Part shown: positions 50,372-61,517 of the stretch, piece by piece
Layout: every line of letters starts with the position of its first letter
Numbering within the stretch: position 1 is the stretch's first letter
Source of the DNA: Phoenix dactylifera
Lineage: Eukaryota > Streptophyta > Magnoliopsida > Arecales > Arecaceae
Direction of reading: 5' to 3'
Length of the DNA: 64,000 bases
Assembly (NCBI RefSeq): GCF_009389715.1
Contig: NC_052399.1
Span: 16,619,646 to 16,683,645 of the forward strand
The notes under the pieces: model-generated
Told to the model about the DNA's origin: nothing
Databases searched by the model: none
Seen by the model: only the letters and a program-made list of their open reading frames with translations
Translations under genes and position numbers: made by a program

Positions 50372-51100
50372 TTGTGTATCGTCATTTTGGGATGTGTAAT
50401 ACTTCATCCACAAGTGAGATTGTGCTAGACTTCTGCACTCCTTTTGGTTTAAAATTCCTTTTTCTGGGAGAAGTGTTGCCTATTGCATGTTTGAGCTTCT
50501 TATTGCTGGCAATTGTCTCATAATTGGAAATGTCTACATGAATTTGATATCATTTTTTATGTTATTTATGTTACTTGTTGTCTTAAGGGATGTAATTCAG
50601 TAACCTGATGGACATGGAATTTTATCTAACCAGAACAATTTAGCACAAAGGCGCTGATTACTTCTGGTTCCCAATGTTTTTGACCAATAATTGCTGTGAA
50701 ACCCCGACACAAGTGTAACAGGAAGCTGTAAACCTCTAGTGCCTTATCCTTATTATTCATCATCCTAAAGTATGATCCAAATTTTTTCTAGTTGACAAGT
50801 TAATCAGATACCAGTTTGCAAATAACTTGGCCTTACTTTTTTCCCCATCAATTGCCTAGAGAAGGAGATCTTCTTGCTTGACCAACCTGTATTATGTTAT
50901 GGGGGACCTCATCAATTTCTTTCATCTTTGTTTAACTAGTATCTTGCAAGTTGTTAGGAAGCCTATCACCACTGTATCCTGAAGCAGGCAATATTCATTA
51001 TAACAATTTAATAAGCTCTATTACAGTGACGTTTGGAAATGATTGATAGACAAGATTAGAAAGTAAGAACCTTTTGGAGCAGTTTTCTACTCAGATGATT
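50372..51100. other. mL53 3' UTR and intergenic DNA
   Basis: Contains the 3' UTR of mL53. The poly(A) site is not resolved. No gene is supported. Confidence 0.5.
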
Positions 51101-52469
51101 TTATTGACATAAGAAAATGCGATGGAAATCATAAGGCACCCTCTGGGGTAAGGTTACTTTCGACACTGGCTTCTCTGTAAATTTCTTTGCTTCAATTATG
51201 TACACCTGCAATGCAAGAAAAAGAAAAAAAATCATCAGGATCATAGGAAAAAAATATCTATCTGCTTTATATGTTCCTTGTTTATAAAAAGTGCATTCTG
51301 ACTGGCACCTTGGAAGCATTTGCCTTCACTTGATGGACATAACAAATAAGCCATCCATCATCTTCATCAATGCCATCTTCTAAACAAATTGAACGCCAGA
51401 GCAAAAGTAGTCATCTTCTAGAACATGATACTCAACTCTTGTAATCTCTTTATTCTCTTGAAATGCATACACACAAATAATATGTGTGTGTGTGTGTGTT
51501 ATAACAACAGAATTCCAAAAAAAGGAAAAAATATTAAATTTTAGCTTAAAAATTTTCTTTACCTTGTCTTGCTCATCAAAGTACAGATTTGCAAACATCT
51601 TGTATTTGAACATTGGTTTACTAATTGTTTTTGTAATAACATATTTTTTAGAGAAGGGACGGTGGATCCATCTATACTATGATTATCGAGGATTAGATTT
51701 TTGGACATACACCAGTCTTAGAGTTGAACCCAAAACCTTCAGTTGCTGAGCAGAAGGATGTGTTTGTAACAAAAGTTTCAAGCAAAATAGTTATTATGAA
51801 AGTAGGTCTAGTTGTAAATTACCTTCTTTAGAGCTTTCCAAAGAATCCATAACTTGTTTCTAATACCCGAAGCGTTTATTAATCACTGGGAAAGACATTG
51901 CAACATCTCCCCTTGTCAGGTATCCTTCTTTCACTGCTCCAGTTTTCATGTTGAGTCTCCGCTCGTAGGGGGTTGGGAAAAGAGAATTCCCATCCATACA
52001 AGGATCAGAGCCATCCCAATCCTCATCTTGGTGCAGAGAAGCTCTTTGATACCACCGGGCTTTCTCAACCTTATGATCAGGACTGGGAATTACTGATCCT
52101 AATGTTCGAAGGCCTCCCACGACAATCTATTTGCACAATATTTTATCAAATTGATGAAGTTTATCTTTAGATTGTGAATTTAGACCTCATCTCCATCTTC
52201 AAAGGAGTTGATGATGCGGATACTGCAACAGTTCTTTACATTTAGCCAACAAGTAGATTCTGCATCCCTAAAACAAGGCATAACTCCAATTTTTGATCTT
52301 CCATTATTGCCATATTGCATAAGACTGCAGATTTGATGAATAGTTCCTCGTTATGATAATTCAAATGATCATCTTTCATTTGAAAAGAATGAGGATTAGA
52401 GGTTACTTACGGTTTACAAGAGCTCTATTAATGCCAAACCTCAGTGGATGGTCTATGATGATATTGTAG
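51101..52469 (-). pseudogene. Carotenoid cleavage dioxygenase, 5'-truncated and frameshifted
   Basis: Exon-like blocks in gene order on the minus strand: 52469-52411 (YNIIIDHPLRFGINRAL), about 52324-52186 (RSKIGVMPCFRDAEST and INSFEDGDE), 52126 to about 51800 (YERRLNMKTGAVKEGYLT, DVAMSFPVINKRF), about 51610-51573 (LYFDEQDK), then to 51380 (VEYHVLEDDYFCSGVQF), about 51375-51305 (GIDEDDGWLICYVHQ), and the C-terminal block ending at 51101 (EKPVSKVTLPQRVPYDFH). They match the second half of plant CCDs, closest in memory to the zaxinone-synthase-like group. The fourth iron-ligand histidine (PYDFH) remains. The N-terminal half, with the other ligands, was not found upstream. Near 51862 the frame breaks where 'NGRFTGIRNKYG' is expected, through a small deletion and insertion. 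The joint between the first two blocks does not keep phase. It is probably a decayed copy. Confidence 0.72.
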
Positions 52470-55400
52470 CTGAAAACATGATTAGTCAAAAATCATTACA
52501 CGATCATCTTCTTTCTCAAACAAACAAAACACAATCATCTCGCCAACCCTCCTTATAAATTCATGTAAAATTAAGTACCAAACCATTCCTTTCAAAAAGG
52601 TAAGTACGGAATCATCTTATTTTATATTTCATTACAGTTATCTATTTAATTATTGGATTATATGTCAAGGTTATACTAACTTAATGTTCGCCAAAATTTT
52701 GTTTTGAAATATTCACATCAAGAATGCATTAAAAAAAAAAAAAACGTACAATCAAACCTATTTCTCAATTCAATAAAAACCTAAAGAAGTGAATATGGTA
52801 TCCAAATAACGATAGATATGTTAAAAGCAGGTCTACTTACGATGTATTCCTAATCCTACATAGAATGTAACGACGCAAAAATCCATATGTAAATATAATA
52901 TCTACTGACACCTAATTTTCTCTTTGCAAGATCCAAAAATAGAGGACGCATTGCGCCCTTTAGGCAACTAGAATCAAATGTAAAGCGGCTTTCTTTTTAG
53001 AGTTTAAGGCAGCAAGAATCTTTAGATCTTGTTGAAGCTGCTGAGCATAACTAATTGAATGAGAATTTTCTTCTCAAATAGAGCCGGCAAATTAGTTTGA
53101 AGAAGACCTCTGGGTAATAAGATTGTCCTAATATATATTCCAAGTCTTCAACTGAATTAGCGATCATGGCTGGTGACAACAACTAAAGTTATCCTCAGGC
53201 AAGAAGTCAGTTGCACTACTTTATTACACCAAACTCCCTCCCTTCTCAAACAAAAGTTTCACCAAGACCTCTTCCCCGTTAGCAGCCCAATTTGCTGGTT
53301 TATTGCCCTCTAAAAAGTTCACCAGAAGATCTCACAGTCTTATACATGGACCCTATGATGTAATCTTAAATTGAGCAAGCTGACATTCATCTCCAACGCC
53401 ATCTACATACTTCAGTTTTATTAATTTAATAGATCATCCATGGTATTCGGACCTTGCTACGATAACATGCTGTGTTCCCTTTTTATAGTTACGTTCCTTC
53501 GTATTCTTCCCTGTGATACAAGGTGATGGTACTTGTCCTTTGTTTATGCCGCCACCTGCAACCTTTATACTTCACGATTAGAATTGCAAAATACTCCTTT
53601 ATTTTATCTATATATTCTCTATCATCACCATTTTAAATGGCTGCTGGGTGGAACGCAAATCCTCAAAAAGCCTACTTGCGTGACGTCCAAATATTGAAGG
53701 ACGTGATAAAGATTTAAATCTTTATCGGCCATGCAAATCTAGGCTGCCTTTGCCAGAAAAATTTTTTTAAAAAAAAAAAATCTCTGGCCTGCATCCAGGC
53801 CATTTGCGAGGAGTTGCTTTACTTTTTTTTTTTTTTTGAAAAGTAGAGTTTGCTTTATGATGCATAAAAAATATCATCAAACTTCTATCATCCAAGATAT
53901 CTCTAGAGTCTAGAGGCTAGGTCTGTAATTGGTCGGATCGGATTGGAGCATTCGGATTTTGATTTTAAACACAGACTAATGCACTAGTTGATCAAGTCAT
54001 GTTAGGTCCATTAGACCTAACGGGTTATTCAATCATGCCAAGGTAATATATGGATTGGACTGAATCCAAAATATTCAGGTCGAAGTCAAGGCCTAGTTGG
54101 TTCCGCAGTTTAGGTTAAGTATTTAGCATTCTTTTATAGCTAAAAAATATAATAATTTATAATCAAATATAAAATTATTGAAACTTTTAAATAAAATTTA
54201 AAAATAATTTAAATATGTTTTTTTATTAAAAACTTTTAGTTTCATCCAAGTAATTGATTATTGTAACATACAAATTTCTAACTATATTTTTTGAAATATA
54301 TATTAATATACTTGAAAATAGTATGAATAAAAATTTATTAAAAACAACGAATATGCAATATATTAAGTAAAAAAAGATTGGAGGAGATGGGGTCGTTGAA
54401 ATGAACAGAAAGGAATTAGTTTAAATGAGCGGGGTTTATTGGATGTATTGGGAAAAATATTGCGAAGGGAAAATGCTTCTATATAATCAGATTTTTGGAT
54501 AAGCGAATTTTCGAATACGAAGCCGAGTCCCCAGCAAGACTGCCCCAAAAATATTTAATGATGCTTGGAAGCTGGACGCGAAGTACGTACTGATGAGTGT
54601 AATCTCCAAGCAAACGTAGTGGAAATGATCCGGGAAGTTGGCCTGCGAGAATATTTCAGAGAATGAAAGGAAGAGTTGGGAGGAGTCAATGATGAAAGGA
54701 CAGACAGTCAGACATGAAGCCATAAGAGTTCCTTCCCTCCTATTGAAAAAGTACAGCACATTCTATAGAAGTTTCTTCCTTTTACGTGGTCAGGTGGTCA
54801 GCCATTTAAATTGATGGAAACTTGACTACGCAAAGCTCTTCTGAATGCCGTATTACGTATTGCTTATCAATAAAACCATAGTGGTCTAGACCTCCCTTTA
54901 CATAAAAAAAAAAAATTCAGATTTTTCGATAAGACTGGAACATGTCCAAGTCAGATCGAACACAAATCCAAACTGGTTTTTAAATTGGTTTCGGTTGTTG
55001 ATTTTAACCAGATCTATGGGTCTCCAAATATATGAGTCGGACAAGGTCTAATCCTGGAGTAACTCGATCCAATTGCAGCCTTTGTTAAGGATCCATTTAC
55101 TGGTAGAGTGATAGGTTTTACCTCGGCAGTATTACTGGTGGAATCAGGTCGTTTCTATTATTCCAAATCAATAACCTTTTAGCCTAGCTCGTGTACTCAA
55201 ACTCCCCAAGGTAAAGCAGTAACTTGGACTAGGAATTTTATATACTTTTCCACAATTACTTATAAATCTCTCACGTGAATCCTAGGTGCCCAAGACTTAT
55301 CTATTAAATCATCATTTGTTAATTGACCTGTATAAATTGGTGGTGACTGGTGAGTCAACAGCGAAAGTTCCAAGCTTAAAAAAGGCCAATTCAGGAAAGT

Positions 55401-55698
55401 TCCTGTGCCCTGCCACGTAAAGTTTACTCTGTGCCATGCTTCATTACTTGTAGAAGAAGAAATCCGCTTGTGTCAGGAAATTCTTGATGCCAAAAGGTCA
55501 ACACATAATTTTAGCTGGATTTGGAAGATTGATGTTCATTTAGGAATTGCATTGTTTTTTTTTTTGTAGAAGATTGCAGAGAATAGGCTCTCTTGCCATG
55601 GCTTCTTATTCCGGTGTGGGTTACACATTTCGAATCATTACGGCATTTGTCTAAGTGTTAAAGAACCTACCGCTCATATTATTCTGATTTGTAGAATG
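52470..55698. other. Intergenic DNA, possible old element at 53920-55083
   Basis: AT-rich, with A/T runs near 52730, 53770, 53825 and 54905. The missing upstream exons of the dioxygenase were not seen. The words 'aggtctgtaattggtcggat' near 53919 and, inverted, 'atccaattgcagcctttg' near 55068 resemble each other and could be ends of an old hAT-like element of about 1.16 kb. I found no target duplication. Confidence 0.35.
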
Positions 55699-55703
55699 GT
55701 GAC

Positions 55704-56389
55704 TGTTGAGGGAAAAATAGAACACTCGGAGCACATAGTCAAATCACTGAAGTCTGGTGACGAACGTGACGATGGCGAACATGCTCTCAGCAGTCATGAC
55801 CTCAGAGCGCCCGACCTCAGCGCACTCGATCTCGGCACCGACGACCCCAGAGCTCACGACCTCGATCTCGGCATGACCTCGGCAGGCATGGTCTCGGTTG
55901 AGTTAAGCCTGATCAACCTCAAGGCCAAGAAAGACCCAGTCAAAGGGAGAAACCGACCCCCACTCCACCAAAAATCAAGTCCTCCATGTCCGGGATTAAA
56001 TCTTGCAATCTCCTCCTCAACGGCTGTCAACGTTTGAATTTACACAATCTCAACGGATCGCCAGCTAGCCCGAAATCTCAGGCCGTTTAAGGTAACTCAT
56101 TTATTCGCACAATCACACCCGATTGTAGGGAACCACCACACCCCCTCCTATAAAAAGAGAAAGGGAGCTCTAAGGGGGGATCTTCTTCTCCCTTGGCGAA
56201 AAAAGCATCTCTACACTATTTCTCTCCATTTAAAGTCCCTCTCCGACTTAAGCATCGGAGGGCCTGCGCCGGAACCTCCGGCCACAGGCTTCTTCCAGGT
56301 CCACCGAAGACAGCCGTCCGTCGCCGCATCACAGCCGGAGCCCCTCTTTCTCGGTCCGCGGTCACCCCCGGGTCCAATTTCCAGCAATA
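55704..56389 (+). mobile_element. Solo LTR, 686 bp, with 5-bp target duplication
   Basis: The element begins TGTTGAGGG and ends CCAGCAATA (the expected terminal CA has become TA). It is framed by perfect 5-bp direct repeats GTGAC at 55699-55703 and 56390-56394. A TATA box (TATAAAAA) at 56149-56156 sets the orientation as plus. The terminal part, 'acccccgggtccaatttcc', is shared with the LTR at 60007-60800. No internal retroelement sequence follows, so it is a solo LTR left by recombination between the two LTRs. The 113-codon open frame across it is not a gene. Confidence 0.9.
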
Positions 56390-56449
56390 GTGACAGATTT
56401 GGCGACATGCTTCTCTTATTGATGCAGCTAATATACTATTATTTTTTTA

Positions 56450-57005
56450 AGACGAGTTTGTTCAGAGAATTAAAGAAAAATCTTTTAGTAGAATCCGAAG
56501 ATATGAGGTGATTTTGATGTCTTATATTGCTGATTGAATTTGGTTGGCAAGGAATGATCGTATATTCTAGAAAGTTCTTTGTAGTCTCAAATTAATTTTG
56601 ATGAAAGCTACTTCGCTAACTCAGGAATTTGTTTGTACAACCACCTTAAAGGATTTTTTGATAGCAGGTGAAATCTATGATTCCTACTCTGCAAATTTTG
56701 CATCTTCTTGACTGATTTATTTCTCTTGGGAGCCACTATTCTCTTGCTTCCTCAAGGTTAGCTCCAATAGGAGTGTTTAGAATAAAGATGAGTATGGAAA
56801 GACCAATTTTGTTATTAGATGTCTAAGTGGCACATTAGTGGCATTTGATGGAGTTAAACTTTTTGAAACAACAATTTCTTTGGTCGAGTTATCGGCTGCA
56901 TGGAAAGGATTAATGTATGCAGCAAAGCACGTACAGGCTTTCCACATTATTATTGAGGGAAAATTGTTGACAGTAATTAGGTGGTTATCAACTCCACCAT
57001 TTTAA
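56450..57005 (+). mobile_element. LINE-type retroelement remnant (RNase H-like end)
   Basis: Two degenerate plus-strand segments read as the tail of a plant LINE polyprotein. Around 56540-56700 comes IWLARNDRIF, followed after a stop by LILMKATSLTQEFV. Around 56780-57003 comes FVIRCLSGTLVAFDG, then ELSAAWKGLMYAAKH and IIIEGKLLTVIRWL, the pattern of the RVT_3/RNase H-like domain. Several stops and a frame change show that it is dead. The 3' end is unclear. Confidence 0.6.
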
Positions 57006-57760
57006 GGCTTTTTATCTATTAATACATGATCGTCGGAGAATGGCTTCTCCTCTACTTCCTTACAAGAATTTCTAATAGTGCTGCAATACATAGAGTTAAT
57101 CATACTAAAACTACTTTGTGGATTGTATTGTCAAATATTTCTTTTGTTTTTTTTTATATTTTACTTTCTGATTCACACCGATGTATTTCCTCTAGATTGG
57201 TATATATCCGGCTTTACACAAAAGAAAGAAAAACCCTTCATGTTTTTGGTAACTTTCAATAAAACCTTAATGAAGTGGTAAAACCAAACTAGAAAAGTTT
57301 CCGTTACGAAACCACATCATGTTCGTTATACTCCGTTATTCACACAGCAAAATAGCCAACTTTATGCGCCAAACTCTAAAATTAAAAGGCGCAGAAATTG
57401 TCAAGGTCCAGTTATTGTCTTTACTTTGCTGCACTTCGCGGTTGGTCCAATATTTCTAGTTTCTGGACCAAAAGGTGGCCCCATGATGGATATATACCAC
57501 TAAAATGAAGCACATGAATAACCAAGAAACCATATAGTTCACACGGAGGCTATTGTTATTTTAATAATAAAAAGGGGCCCATAGATGAACATGGAATCTG
57601 GACGGGGAAGCTTCAACGAGGCTGCAATTGCATGGACTTGCCGCAAAGGAAGCTTCATGCATGGAGGTTAACTTATGGCCAAAAGTCGGAGCGCACGTCA
57701 ACCCGCGGCCCCTTCTCTCCACCCACCCCCACCCCATTTCCCCCTTCTTTGCTTCGAAGA
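57006..57760. other. Upstream region of the ankyrin-PGG gene
   Basis: AT-rich intergenic DNA with no supported gene. The last 150 bases are C-rich (CCCCACCC-type tracts) and probably belong to the promoter of the next gene. Confidence 0.5.
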
Positions 57761-57767
57761 AGGTAGT

Positions 57768-57780
57768 CTATATATATAAG
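57768..57780 (+). promoter_or_regulatory. TATA box of the ankyrin-PGG gene
   Basis: A CTATATATATAAG motif lies about 85 bases before the start codon, which would leave a 5' leader of roughly 50-60 bases. Confidence 0.65.
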
Positions 57781-57861
57781 TATAACATCCTTGGCCTGAA
57801 ACCAACCCCATTTCACCGGTAGCAGTGTCACCTACCCTCAGAAACCTACCCCTCTTAACCT

Positions 57862-59967
57862 ATGGATCCCAAGCTTTACAAAGCATCACTAACCGGAGAC
57901 GTCCCGGCCCTCCTCGAGCTCGCTCGAGAGGACGAACACGTTCTCGAGCAAAGGATCATTCCATCCCTCAACACCCCTTTGCACGTTGCCTCAAGGTTGG
58001 GCCACATAGGGTTGGTCTCGGAGCTCATAAGGCTACGGCCCGAGCTGGTCACGTCGGAAAATGCCGAGTCAGAGACGCCGTTGCATGATGCCAGCCGCGA
58101 GGGCCACCTCGAGGTGTGCAAGGCTTTGTTGGACGCCGACCCAATGGTTGCTTATAGGCTTGACTGCGACCACCGGAGCGCGCTCTTTGTCGCCTGCAGC
58201 CGAGGCCACTTGCCCGTGGCCACGTTTCTCTTGGACATGCCATGGCTGCTGGCCTCCGACGAGGATGGCTCGTCCACTTCTTTACACGTTGCAGCAACGG
58301 ACGGCCACATAGGTAAATATTAATTAGTGTCATATATATATTGTTTTTAATTAATCATGGATTGATTGCAACTTGATTACACTGGAATTGTGTGACAGAG
58401 ATTGTTCGAGAAATTTTAAGAGTTAGGCCGGATTTTGTTTGGAAGAGAGATGGGCGAGGGTGCTATCCAATTCACCTGGCCTCAAGCAAGGGTCGCTTGG
58501 AGGTCATCCGAGAATTCCTAAGGGTCGATCCAAGCCTCTGCAGTGCAGCCGACAAGCACGGCATGACTCCTCTCCACATAGCCTCTAGCAAGGGCTATCT
58601 GGAGGCCACCCGGGAGTTCTTAAGGATCGACTCGGACCTCTGCAATGCCGTGGATGAGGACGGCAGGACTCCCCTCCACCTAGCTACCATCAAAGGCTCC
58701 GTCGCGATCCTCCACGAGATCCTCTCCACCTGCCGTGAATCCGCTCGGTTGCTGACCAAACAAGGCGAGTCGGTCCTCCACCTTGGGGTGAAGAACAACC
58801 GGTATGATGCTCTGCGGTGCCTGATGGAGAACTTCGACATCGCCGAGCTCATCAACCTCCCCGACCGCAACGGCAACACCGTCCTTCACCTCGCCACCTT
58901 GGCCAAATTGACCATGGTAAGGACATCTCGACTCATCTGTTCCTATAACAAATTAATGGAGACCTTCGCTAGCTTTGGTGCTATGATGAAGGCGTTTAAA
59001 AGCTATCTCCCTTGGCCGAGTCCAGATGGTGAAGTACCTGGCCGCCAGGTCTGAGGTAAACGCCAACGCCGTCAACCGCAGCGGCCTCACCGCCCTCGAC
59101 ATCATCACCACCAACAGTACCAACAGCTCCGGAGCGCTGCAGCTCGTCGCCATACTACAGAGCGTGGGGGCCAAGCGGGCTGTGGAGCTCCCACCGGGCT
59201 CATCGCCGGAGACGCAAAAGAAAGTTGTAAGCAGACATCCGGCTAGGTCGCCGTGGAACTTGGCACGGAAGAAGAAGCACCCCGACTCTCCAGCCCGTCG
59301 GCGCCAGCGCAGGAAGGAAAGGCGGCTGGATCTCCACAACGAGGGCCTGCGCAACGCCCGCAACACAATAACCATCGTTGCGGTCCTCATCGCCACTGTT
59401 GCCTTCTCGGCCGGCATATCCCCGCCGGGTGGGGTCTACGGCCCGGACGGACCATGGGTCGGGAAGGCCACGGCCGCGAGGTCGCCGGCATTTAAAGTGT
59501 TCAAGGTCAGCAACGACGTCGCGCTCTTCGTGTCGCTGGGGATCGTGACCGTGCTCGTGAGCATCATCCCCTTCCGGCGGAGGTCGATGATGAGGCTGCT
59601 GGTGGTGACCCACAAGGCCATGTGGGTGGCGGTGACGTTCATGGCGGCAGCGTATGTGGCGGCGACGTGGGTGGTGGTGCCAAAGGGAAGGGGGATGACA
59701 TGGCTGCTGGTGACGGTGGTGACTGTGGGTGGAGGCGGGGTGGGGTCGATGTTGGTGGGCTTAGGGGTGATGCTGGCGATGCATTGGCTGAGGAAGTGGG
59801 AGTGGAAGAGGAAGATCGAGGAGAAAGGGAGAAGCAGCAGAGTAACTCCAGAGAGTAGCACCAGCCGGGTGGAGGAGCTACGCGGGATCAAGACTGAGGG
59901 GAGCTCGGGGTCTAGTTACAACTCTGATTTAGAGAGCTCGGAGAGGTCCGGCTACCACACGTACTAG
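57862..59967 (+). CDS. Ankyrin-repeat PGG membrane protein (BDA1-like), 3 exons, 636 aa
   Basis: Exons: 57862-58312, 58399-58916, 59026-59967, all GT-AG and in phase. The N-terminus [20 protein letters not shown] is typical of BDA1-like ankyrin proteins. Residues about 35-360 hold around eight ankyrin repeats ([57 protein letters not shown]). A basic stretch (404-423) precedes the PGG domain: [19 protein letters not shown] (432-450) and SPPGG (455-459), then three more hydrophobic segments and a charged, Ser-rich tail. The fold predicts a cytosolic ankyrin domain on a four-helix membrane anchor. Relatives (BDA1, ACD6, ITN1) act in salicylate-linked immunity and stress signalling; a role in defence here is inference. 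The exon 2-3 junction gives two methionines in a row (KLTM-MVKYL), which is acceptable. Exons are GC-rich. An LTR retroelement begins 39 bases after the stop. Confidence 0.92.
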
Positions 59968-60006
59968 ATAGCGGAGGTGGAGGATGGACGGATCGGAAAT
60001 ATTGGA

Positions 60007-60800
60007 TGTTGCTGGAAATTGGACCCGGGGGCAATCTTCGGTCGAAGAGAGGGAGCGGATGTGAGTTCTCACGGCGGGGCGGTGGTCCGTCGGCGGGCGG
60101 CGTCCTCTGTCTGGGTGCCTGCACACGAACCGGTGGCCGGGTTTTCCGGCGCCGGCCCTCCGACGGTCAAGTCAGTGAGGGGGGCAAATAGTATGGAGAA
60201 GGAAGATAAACAGTGAATTTTTGGGGGTACCAATGTTCCCTCCTCTTGAGAGGCCAAGGCTCCCTTTTATATGCGAGGGTCGGTTTACCTGTGATGTAAC
60301 AGGGAGAGGCCGTAGTATGGCTTGGCATGTTGTTCAGGTCGGTGCTCGGTCAGGCGAATCATTGCACTGATGTTGGCGGTATGGCCGAAATCAGAGACTT
60401 ATCATAGTCGACTAGACCCTGCTGGGTCGATTTGCCGTGGAGAGCTGGGGATCCGTAGATGTCAGGAGCCACGCGCATTTATTATGGAGTAAGCCGGAGA
60501 TCCGCATTAATGGTGGAGTAAGCCGGAGATCCGTATTAATGGTGGAGTAAGCCGGAGATCCGCATTTATTGTTGAGTGTGCCGGAAGATTACAGCGGCCA
60601 TGCGCAATAAATGCCGGAGGGATGTTAGAGTACGGTCCTCGGACATCGGGGTTTCTCTTAGGTCGGAGGTCTCGGGGTCGGTCGTCTCGTGGCCGAGCGT
60701 TCCAAGGTCGGACGCCGACTTCTGCTGTCCGGGGTCGGAGGTTGTACGGCTTCTCTGGGGCATTTATGTCATTTGGGGGGAAACTTTATTTCCCCCAACA
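60007..60800 (-). mobile_element. 3' LTR (794 bp) of a minus-strand retrotransposon
   Basis: On the minus strand it runs from TGTTGGGGGAAATAAAG (60800) to CCAATTTCCAGCAACA (60007), that is TG...CA. A TATA box (CATATAAAA) lies at 60265-60273. Immediately outside the TG end, at 60801-60814, the minus strand reads a purine-rich GTCGGGGGGTAG, a polypurine tract. That makes this the 3' LTR and places the element body to the right, beyond the window. The outer flank on the gene side is TTGGA (60002-60006); its partner would lie off the window. U3 contains three 29-bp repeats. The 3' terminal segment is related to the solo LTR at 55704. Confidence 0.82.
60486..60572. repeat. Three 29-bp repeats in the LTR U3 region
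   Basis: Units start at 60486, 60515 and 60544, each beginning GGAGTAAGCCGGAGATCCG. In the LTR's own orientation they lie about 210-300 bases upstream of its TATA box, where LTR enhancer repeats usually are. Confidence 0.9.
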
Positions 60801-60814
60801 CTACCCCCCGACTT
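60801..60814 (-). other. Polypurine tract
   Basis: A G-rich stretch directly next to the LTR start on the minus strand, the priming site for second-strand DNA synthesis. It decides that the LTR is the 3' one. Confidence 0.7.
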
Positions 60815-60926
60815 CCGAGTTCGAGCGGCTTGTGGGGCTCGGACGTGGGAAGTAAAATCTGTCACTAAGGTTGGGGGGAAGGTCTCGCCCGCCCCCTTGT
60901 GCTTTCCGGAGTCTTCATGGTGAGAT

Positions 60927-61517
60927 ATGCGCCCTCGTCTCGAGGCTGCTTTATTCGGTGAGCTAATGATGGGGCTCGTATCATCATGCTTCTTGAATCG
61001 CCAGGATCATTTTACGGCCCTCGAGTATGAGGAGAGGGCCCTTCGCCTCCGACTCGAGCAACTTGAGGCCCGGGAGAGGAGGGCTCTCGAACGAGCCGAG
61101 CACGCCGTGGAGCTCTTCAAAGAGTCGCAAGAGTTCCGCGACATGTTGGAGGAGGAGACGGTCGACGGTTTCCTTCGAGGCTTCGAGAACTTCCGTGAGC
61201 AGGTGCGCCTGTACTGCCCTCAGTACGACTTCTCGACGGTCCGTCCGAGGGAGGACCGGGGCTGGGGGTCCGACGTGCGAGCCCTTCCCACCATCCTGAC
61301 ATCCGAGGCGGGAATATATGAGCAAGACCCCGCCGAGCCTTCGACGGGGGTAGCCGAGGCGGACGGTGTCATGGAGGTGGCTCTGGCGGCCGAGACGGAC
61401 GCTGTCCCGGAGGTGGTGCCCGAAGCGCCTGCTCCCGACCCCGAGCCTGTTCCGGAGGAAGGTCTTGAGGTCATCAATGTGCCGGACGACCCCCCGGATG
61501 TGGCTCCCGCCGCTTAG
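60927..61517 (+). CDS. Opposite-strand ORF of the retrotransposon, coiled-coil protein, 196 aa
   Basis: An uninterrupted frame from ATG to TAG lies just inside the 3' LTR, on the strand opposite to the element's transcription. Residues about 28-78 are a strongly predicted coiled coil (EYEERALRLRLEQLEARER). This is followed by EFRDMLEEETVDGFLRGFEN, a block I associate with retroelement-linked hypothetical proteins in many plants. The last 80 residues are acidic and Pro/Ala/Val-rich. Additional opposite-strand ORFs between pol and the 3' LTR are described for Tat-lineage Ty3/gypsy elements (Grande, Retand type). The function is unknown. The frame lacks stops and is coding-like in composition, so it may have been under selection recently. 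Confidence 0.65.
   Translation: MRPRLEAALFGELMMGLVSSCFLNRQDHFTALEYEERALRLRLEQLEARERRALERAEHAVELFKESQEFRDMLEEETVDGFLRGFENFREQVRLYCPQYDFSTVRPREDRGWGSDVRALPTILTSEAGIYEQDPAEPSTGVAEADGVMEVALAAETDAVPEVVPEAPAPDPEPVPEEGLEVINVPDDPPDVAPAA

Noticed and set aside
53919-55083. Possible hAT-like element of about 1.16 kb with weakly similar inverted ends
   Set aside because: No matching 8-bp flanks and no transposase were found; similarity of the ends is about 15 bases only.
55696-56037. 113-codon Asp/Leu/His-rich frame
   Set aside because: It lies within the solo LTR; the repeated 'ctcgg' words of the LTR produce the apparent protein.
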